A stretch of 37,460 nucleotides of DNA, taken from positions 1 to 37,460 of the forward strand of contig JAUIFE010000044.1 in the NCBI GenBank assembly GCA_030429565.1. The letters run 5' to 3'. The notes under the pieces were generated by a model, which did no database searches, was not told the origin of the DNA, and saw only the letters and a program-made list of their open reading frames with translations. Position numbers and translations under genes: made by a program. Shown here one piece after another: positions 32,829 to 37,460 of the stretch (position 1 is its first letter; each line of letters begins with the position of its first letter). This DNA comes from Holophagae bacterium (GTDB taxonomy: Bacteria > Acidobacteriota > Holophagae > Acanthopleuribacterales > Acanthopleuribacteraceae).

Positions 32829-33518
32829 TCAGGCCTTTGGCTGAAGCCTCAATCGGGACTCCTGGCTTTTTTGAGATTTCGTCGGCTCGCTTTTCCTTAT
32901 GAAGGCACCCCCTTTTGGCCGATTGGCTGCTGGCTTTTGGTTTTCTTTGTCGAGCCAGGCCACAAGTTTCGGCGTACAAAAGTACAAAAATCCAGACGCA
33001 CCTTCTCTTGGCTTGGTCTTCAGGAGGCCGAGCGATTTCCACTTGCTGAGGTACCCCTGGACCGTTCCAATCTTGACAGTTTGATCGAGGACCTTAATAC
33101 GACTAAATACTTCTCGCGAGGTCAATCCTTCACCATTGGAGCCCGTGAATTCTCTGGCGATCCTCACAGGCAAAGAGGCAGCCAGCATCGCAAGCTGGTG
33201 CTTTTGTTGTTGTTCTTTGTGTGGAATATTAGATTTTTCTTCTTTAATTATTTTCAGCTTTTCATCTTTGGCGACCAAATTTTGATTTTCGCCCTCTTCA
33301 ACATTAGACTGCCCTAAACCATTTAAGGCATCTTGATTTAACTGAGGCCGCGAACCTTTCTCTGAATCAAGTGATTGATCTTCAATTCTCAAGCAGTCAG
33401 AAAGGCCTTGAAGATGCTGAATCTTTCGTACCAGAAACTCTCTTTTCTTCTCGATTATTTCGAGCGCATCCGATGCCCTGCTTATCTCGGTATATAAAGA
33501 TTCCAATGAAATAGACAC
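32829..33518 (-). CDS. unknown protein with coiled-coil N-terminus and winged-helix-like middle
   Basis: The 229-residue product starts with a predicted coiled coil (EISRASDALEIIEKKREFLV to about residue 45), then a polar, Asn/Gln/Glu-rich linker. From about 115 to 180 is a compact segment (LTSREVFSRIKVLDQTVKIG then VQGYLSKWKSLGLLKTK) that looks like a winged helix-turn-helix. The tail is strongly basic. A DNA-binding role is likely but no family is recognised. The GTG start at 33518 has an excellent GGAGGA six to seven bases upstream. It is AT-richer than the core genes and lies between the tRNA and the recombinase module, so it may be cargo or a regulator of the element. Confidence 0.65.
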   Translation of the reverse strand: MSISLESLYTEISRASDALEIIEKKREFLVRKIQHLQGLSDCLRIEDQSLDSEKGSRPQLNQDALNGLGQSNVEEGENQNLVAKDEKLKIIKEEKSNIPHKEQQQKHQLAMLAASLPVRIAREFTGSNGEGLTSREVFSRIKVLDQTVKIGTVQGYLSKWKSLGLLKTKPREGASGFLYFCTPKLVAWLDKENQKPAANRPKGGAFIRKSEPTKSQKSQESRLRLQPKA

Positions 33519-34001
33519 TAATTCCTCCGGTTTGCTTTCGTGAATATAATTTCAACAAGTCAAATAACAGCGGGATTTGTTTTCGTTGACGGTCAACAAA
33601 TCACATTCAATAGGCACTACTGTCGCCGATCATTGTAACAACTCAAGACAACACCAACTCCGTTAATAGCTCGAAACAAACAGCATACAAACATCTTACA
33701 ATACAAACAAAGCATTGGGCCTTGGCTCTGAAGTTCCCGGTTCACTACTTAACATGCCATCGCTCGCATTGGCGGGCTTTTTCAAAATCTTTAGATCGAT
33801 CACAAAATCCGGGGCCAAGAAACATGACACATATTCTCAAGCGAATATTTTTCAATCATCGAAAGTTTCGTTTTTCAACCAGCCCGTAAAATACTCATTC
33901 TGATGGATTTACAAATTTCCTGACATGCTTTTTGGCTCAAATGAATTACTTATAAGTAGAACCTGCGGTTGAAAAGACCGCGAACAATAAGGAGCTAGTC
34001 C
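33519..34001. other. AT-rich intergenic region with a 6-1-6 palindrome
   Basis: The region lies between the divergently transcribed genes at 33518 (minus) and 34002 (plus) and should hold both promoters. GTTGAC-G-GTCAAC at 33585-33597 is a perfect palindrome with the size of an operator half-site pair, about 70 bases upstream of the minus-strand gene. TATAAG at 33951 is a possible -10 for the plus-strand genes. No gene is recognised. Confidence 0.4.
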
Positions 34002-34118
34002 ATGTCTGTCCCACATCCAAAAGAAATGTCACCCGCGCAAATCCGCCAGGAAATCGTTCGCATTTTGATTCGAGGGCATTTTCGCTACTTGCTCAAGAAA
34101 AAAGGGGTTAATTCTTGA
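34002..34118 (+). CDS. 38-residue small protein upstream of the DUF2924-recombinase module
   Basis: ATG 34002 follows AAGGAG by seven to eight bases. The peptide begins MSVPHPKEMSPAQIRQEIVR, is mostly helical and strongly basic toward its end (RYLLKKKGVNS). No family recognised. It precedes the DUF2924 gene by 82 bases on the same strand. The good start signal and position support a real gene; function unknown. Confidence 0.6.
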   Translation: MSVPHPKEMSPAQIRQEIVRILIRGHFRYLLKKKGVNS

Positions 34119-34200
34119 GTTTCGGTAAAAGCACTGGCTACGGTTTACAAACGGAGTTATACCTGTCCTCGCAACGTAAACCTTGCAACAGGAGTCATTT

Positions 34201-34701
34201 ATGAACCAAGACGCTGCTACCTTTCTTGATAAGTTGAAGCATATGGATGGAACCGAACTCAAGGTTACCTACATGAAAGTCTTTGACGAACGCCCCCATT
34301 CACATCGTCGCGAGTGGATGCGCAATCGAATTGCTTGGGGCTATCAAGCCAAGCTTGAAAACGGCATGTCCCAAAAATTCATCGACCACGGCCTCATGAA
34401 CGCGGACCTTTCCGAACTACGTGTGGCTGCCCCTAAGGAACCCATCCGCACCCGGAGAACCGAACCGGAAACACCTTCTCCAGTTTTGGCGAAACGCGAT
34501 CCGAGAATCCCACCTCCCGGTACGGTTCTTGAGAGGAATTTTAAGGGCCAACACATTGCCGTGAAGATTTTAGAGCACGGTTTTGAATGGAACGGGCATG
34601 TCTTTCCTAGCTTCAGCGCCGCTGTGAAGACGGCCACGGGGAAAAGTTATTCGCCATTTTCTTTCTTTAAACTCGGGTCTAAACCGAAGGCTGGGGCCTG
34701 A
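34201..34701 (+). CDS. DUF2924 protein, companion of serine recombinase
   Basis: The 166-residue product fits the DUF2924 pattern: an N-terminal helical part with HRREWMRNRIAWGYQAKLEN, a linker, and a C-terminal small beta domain with PPGTVLERNFKGQHIAVKIL and HGFEWNGHVFPSFSAAVKTA, ending FSFFKLG. DUF2924 genes are regularly found directly before recombinase genes in phage- and element-derived regions; their activity is unknown, perhaps DNA binding or recombination directionality. AGGAG lies six bases before ATG 34201; the longer in-frame start at 34183 lacks one. Separated from the recombinase start by about 118 bases. Confidence 0.85.
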   Translation: MNQDAATFLDKLKHMDGTELKVTYMKVFDERPHSHRREWMRNRIAWGYQAKLENGMSQKFIDHGLMNADLSELRVAAPKEPIRTRRTEPETPSPVLAKRDPRIPPPGTVLERNFKGQHIAVKILEHGFEWNGHVFPSFSAAVKTATGKSYSPFSFFKLGSKPKAGA

Positions 34702-34819
34702 GAACACACGCCAATCATGTGATTTTTTATGATGAATCAATCAGCTTGCTCTCCCCGGTATTTCGCCTCTATCCTTGGCGACTTACCGGGGAGACCTTAC
34801 ACTTTTTAGGAGCGCAATT

Positions 34820-36406
34820 TTGCGAGTCAAAACCACTTCCCCCAAAACCAATACGAATTCCGAGCCAATTCGTGTGGCGATTTATACCCGGAAGTCGACC
34901 TCCCATGGCCTGGACCAAGAGGACAACTCACTCGATTTCCAGCGCGAAGCCTGCAGCCATTTCATTGAAGCTAAACGGGCTCAAGGCTGGCGTGTCGTCT
35001 CAAAGCGCTATGACGACGGCGGCTTTACCGGTGCGAATACTGACCGCCCTGCCTTGCAGGAACTGCTCAGGGATGCCAAAGCCGGAGAGTTCGAAGCAAT
35101 CATCGTCTACAAAGTCGACCGGATCAGCCGGAGCGTTCGCGACCTTGTGCTGTTGGTTGAAGAGTTTCAGGAACTAGGCATCGGCTTCGCCAGTGTCTCA
35201 CAGAACTTCGACACCACGACCTCAATGGGAAGGTTGATCCTGAACATCCTCGGATCATTTGGCCAATTTGAACGCGAAACGATTGCGGAGCGGATCCGTG
35301 ACAAGATCGGCGCGGCCCGACGGAAAGGCAAATACGTGGGCGGCAAGCCAATACTTGGCTACGACATCGACAGAGAAAAAAAGCGGCTTGTTGTAAACCG
35401 CGAAGAAGCTGAAATTGTCCGATCCATCTTCAAAGCCTACGTTGAGCAACGCTCCGTGCAACCGCTTTTGGTCGATCTCAACGACCGCGGCATTCGGACA
35501 AAGAAATCAACTACGCGAGCTGGAAAAGTCATCGGCGGCAAGCAAATCAACCGACAATACCTCACAAACCTGCTCAAAAACCGGCACTACCTCGGCAAAG
35601 TCCTATTCAAGGACGAATTGTTTGAAGGCGAACACGAGGGCATTGTGGACCCCGAGCTTTTTGAACAGGCCCAAGCCATTCTTGAGGAGAACAAGCACAA
35701 GGACCGTGCAAACCTTGGCCGGGAGCAGTCGCTCGTCCGGCGAGATGTGCTGCTGAGAGGGCTGCTTTACTGCGAACATTCCGCCGCTTTGATGCACCCG
35801 ACCTACACCGTCAAAAACGGGAAGAAGTACTTTTTCTATCTCTGTAGCGAACACATGAAATATGGAAAGTGCGCGTGCGAAAGGAAGCGAATTTCCGCGC
35901 GCCGGATTGAGCGGGAGGTCATCGAGGAAATTCGCGAAACGGCCATGGACGAGCCCCTGGTCCGCGAGTTGACCAAAACCGCCAAGGCGGAATTCATCCG
36001 GTTGAAGGCCGATCTCGAACTCAAAGACGTGGCACTAAGATCACAACGAAAGCGCCTACTCGACAAGCTGAACTATCACCGCCGAAAAGGAAACGATCCC
36101 GACAAAGTGACCCAGCTTGAGGCGGAATTAGCCGGTACCGACCAGGAGCTTGTCACGGTGACCGAAGAACTTGAAAAGTTGGAGCCCACCTTCTCTGTCA
36201 CAGAATTTCGGGCTGCCCTACGGCTTTTTGAACCGATCTGGGACGCCCTCCCCTTCGAAGATCGCTTTCGTTTGTTAGAACTTCTGATCGAGCGGGTTGA
36301 GTACGACGGGAACGAAGGAAAGTACGGCTCTTATAGCATTTTCTTCCGCTCAAACGGGATCAAGTCACTTAGCCAGATGTCCGGGGAGGTCCAACTTGCC
36401 AGTTAA
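34820..36406 (+). CDS. large serine recombinase (resolvase/invertase family)
   Basis: The 528-residue enzyme cuts and rejoins DNA through a serine-DNA covalent bond. The catalytic N-terminal domain shows AIYTRKSTSHGLDQ with the active serine, YDDGGFTGANTDRPAL, and VDRISRSVRDL; a recombinase domain follows (KGKYVGGKPILGYDIDREKK), then a zinc-ribbon region (LLYCEHSAALMHPTYTV to KYGKCACERKRIS), and a long coiled coil (about 400-470) before the C-terminus. The first zinc knuckle has CEHS instead of CxxC. I choose TTG 34820, with AGGAG eight bases upstream, over a TTG at 34775. Its stop overlaps the next gene. Substrate sites are not identifiable here. Confidence 0.92.
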   Translation: MRVKTTSPKTNTNSEPIRVAIYTRKSTSHGLDQEDNSLDFQREACSHFIEAKRAQGWRVVSKRYDDGGFTGANTDRPALQELLRDAKAGEFEAIIVYKVDRISRSVRDLVLLVEEFQELGIGFASVSQNFDTTTSMGRLILNILGSFGQFERETIAERIRDKIGAARRKGKYVGGKPILGYDIDREKKRLVVNREEAEIVRSIFKAYVEQRSVQPLLVDLNDRGIRTKKSTTRAGKVIGGKQINRQYLTNLLKNRHYLGKVLFKDELFEGEHEGIVDPELFEQAQAILEENKHKDRANLGREQSLVRRDVLLRGLLYCEHSAALMHPTYTVKNGKKYFFYLCSEHMKYGKCACERKRISARRIEREVIEEIRETAMDEPLVRELTKTAKAEFIRLKADLELKDVALRSQRKRLLDKLNYHRRKGNDPDKVTQLEAELAGTDQELVTVTEELEKLEPTFSVTEFRAALRLFEPIWDALPFEDRFRLLELLIERVEYDGNEGKYGSYSIFFRSNGIKSLSQMSGEVQLAS

Positions 36407-36803
36407 ACGAATCGCACTGAAAAAGAAACAGGTTGGCTCCCGTCACACACAACCAGAACTGGAGCTTTGGGAGCTTGAACAAAAAATCGGCCCCGGACGG
36501 GTCCCGCGCGTCAGCAAGCTGATAAAGTGCGCGGTTCTGATCGACCACAAGATTCGAACAGGTGAGTTTGCGAACCAGGCCGAGGTCGCGAAGAAATACC
36601 GGTTGACCACGATGAGCGTTTCGCGGCTTTTGCAGCTATTGCAACTTGCCCCGGATATCGCCGAGGAAGTCATGTTTCTGCCATTGGTGAAAAAAGGAGC
36701 TGATCCGATCAAACCAAGATTGCTTCGACCGATCCATCAAGAGTGGTCATGGGAAAAACAACGAAAGATGTGGGCTGACCTCAAACAGGCTAAGGGTCTA
36801 TGA
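36396..36803 (+). CDS. small helix-turn-helix protein coupled to the recombinase
   Basis: The 135-residue product, starting with TTG 36396 behind GGGGAGG, overlaps the recombinase stop by 11 bases, which implies translational coupling. The middle contains FANQAEVAKKYRLTTMSVSR followed by LLQLLQLAPDIAEEVMFLP, a helix-turn-helix and extension seen in small proteins that accompany recombinases of this type. The N-terminus is basic (KRIALKKKQ). It may help the recombinase bind DNA or control its direction. The frame is open further upstream, to 36297, but that start lies inside the recombinase gene without a ribosome binding site. Confidence 0.8.
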   Translation: MPVKRIALKKKQVGSRHTQPELELWELEQKIGPGRVPRVSKLIKCAVLIDHKIRTGEFANQAEVAKKYRLTTMSVSRLLQLLQLAPDIAEEVMFLPLVKKGADPIKPRLLRPIHQEWSWEKQRKMWADLKQAKGL

Positions 36804-36869
36804 ACCTTACATAGAACAGGCGAATACCTGCCGGCTTGCGTTTTCAAGCTCAGGACCAGAGGCAATCAC

Positions 36870-36977
36870 GTGGATTTTTACAAAAAACGGGCCGATTTTC
36901 TGATCGATCACGAAATTTCGCTCGCAAAGGCGCGCTACCAAACAGCCGCTCGCAGTTATCCTGTAAAAATTCAGTAA
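36870..36977 (+). CDS. possible 35-residue small protein
   Basis: GTG 36870 follows AGAGG by seven bases; the frame ends at TAA 36975-36977. The peptide starts MDFYKKRADFLIDHEISLAK and is predicted helical and charged. It follows the helix-turn-helix gene by 66 bases. Only the ribosome binding site and composition support it; it could be chance. Confidence 0.35.
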   Translation: MDFYKKRADFLIDHEISLAKARYQTAARSYPVKIQ

Positions 36978-37010
36978 AGGCAGACATGGAAATCTTTTCA
37001 AACCTTTCAA

Positions 37011-37039
37011 TTCAAACAGGATACGACGTTTGCTATAAT
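37011..37039 (+). promoter_or_regulatory. promoter with extended -10 before the right-edge gene
   Basis: TTCAAA (37011-37016), a 17-bp spacer and TATAAT (37034-37039) preceded by TGC, so the extended -10 is perfect. The start would be near 37046, about 66 bases before the ATG at 37112. Confidence 0.6.
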
Positions 37040-37111
37040 TCGCTCATTGATTGATCGCATTGATCATTTCGTAACCTTTGTCACGCCATATCTGCATATC
37101 AATCTATAAGG

Positions 37112-37460
37112 ATGGCTGTTTTGCATTCTTTACACACGCTATTTTCAAGGAACAAGGTTTTTCTCTCTGATCTCCCTTACTCTTACCAGCATCTAGTTAG
37201 GACCGCTTACTCTTTCCTTCCGTACGGCCAAATTCACCACCTGGCTCTGCGAGAGAGGGAACTAATTCTGCATCACCCGATTGAGTTAATGCGGGAATAC
37301 AAAAATACCCGGCAGGCTGGTCCCCAAGCACCACCGCCCTTGACGCCCCAATCTGAAATTGGTGGGTTATGGCGCAAATTCTTTTGTGAAGTCGCGGAAT
37401 ACCGGTCGGGTCATGTTTGCAATCTCAAGTTTCGGGCTGGAGATCCCGTTTCCTATCAAA
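37112..37460 (+). CDS. unknown protein, truncated by window end
   Basis: A frame of 116 codons is open to the window edge with no stop. It begins MAVLHSLHTLFSRNKVFLSD, later has HLALRERELILHHPIELMRE, and a GGLWRKFFCEVAEY segment. AAGG lies directly before the ATG, too close, so TTG at 37121 (nine bases on) may be the real start. No known family is recognised; residues HH and charged patches give no clear motif. A strong promoter at 37011-37039 supports expression. The rest of the gene lies outside the window. Confidence 0.6.
   Translation, partial: MAVLHSLHTLFSRNKVFLSDLPYSYQHLVRTAYSFLPYGQIHHLALRERELILHHPIELMREYKNTRQAGPQAPPPLTPQSEIGGLWRKFFCEVAEYRSGHVCNLKFRAGDPVSYQ

Noticed and set aside
1..37460. 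CRISPR array or rRNA genes
   Set aside because: No regularly spaced repeats or rRNA-like sequence were seen.

Overview
The window is bacterial chromosome of moderate-to-high GC with a Gram-negative outer membrane, shown by a lipoprotein secretin, an outer-membrane-type beta-barrel protein and a periplasmic-sensor kinase. The mix of a CBM9/DUF5916 barrel, a beta-propeller sensor kinase, a cohesin-bearing secretin and a mixed type II secretion/type IV pilus operon suggests Acidobacteriota or a similar marine lineage. That placement is an inference; no rRNA or taxonomic marker is present.

Layout. Positions 1-126 look like the end of an IS66-type insertion sequence cut by the window edge, followed by a gene-poor stretch and a 21-bp perfect inverted repeat. 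From 689 to 9026, all on the minus strand, lies a nearly complete assimilatory sulfate reduction cluster: cysH, a DUF2061 membrane protein, cysD, cysN, a siroheme sulfite reductase, and the two siroheme genes (a precorrin-2 dehydrogenase/ferrochelatase and cobA). Sulfate would be activated to APS by CysDN, reduced to sulfite by an iron-sulfur APS reductase (CysH), then to sulfide by CysI, whose siroheme is made by the last two gene products. The CysN C-terminus carries an APS-kinase-like domain that has lost its P-loop lysine, which fits a pathway that uses APS rather than PAPS.

The most striking item is at 8802-9026. A good sigma70-type promoter drives a 35-codon open reading frame with seven consecutive cysteine codons, followed by an intrinsic terminator and then cysH. 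This is the architecture of a cysteine-sensing transcription attenuator. Two further structured leader regions (8650-8769 and 7539-7654) lie before cysH and before the DUF2061-cysDN part.

The middle (9106-22000) holds a TPR-like protein with a small partner, an MBL-fold phosphodiesterase-like enzyme, a secreted M23 peptidase, a 1330-residue propeller histidine kinase, an internally duplicated 175-residue unknown protein, and a DUF5916 outer-membrane protein. Positions 22532-31740 are one tightly packed operon, gspF-gspE-pilM-pilN-pilO-pilP/gspC-like-secretin-pseudopilin x3, an envelope-spanning secretion or filament machine with a PilMNO-type inner platform.

The right end starts at a tRNA-Thr(CGT) gene with its own terminator. 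Beyond it the sequence becomes AT-richer and carries accessory genes: a coiled-coil/winged-helix-like protein, a 38-residue protein, a DUF2924 protein, a large serine recombinase, and a small helix-turn-helix protein overlapping it, then a promoter and a gene running off the window. This is probably part of an integrated element or a recombination module.
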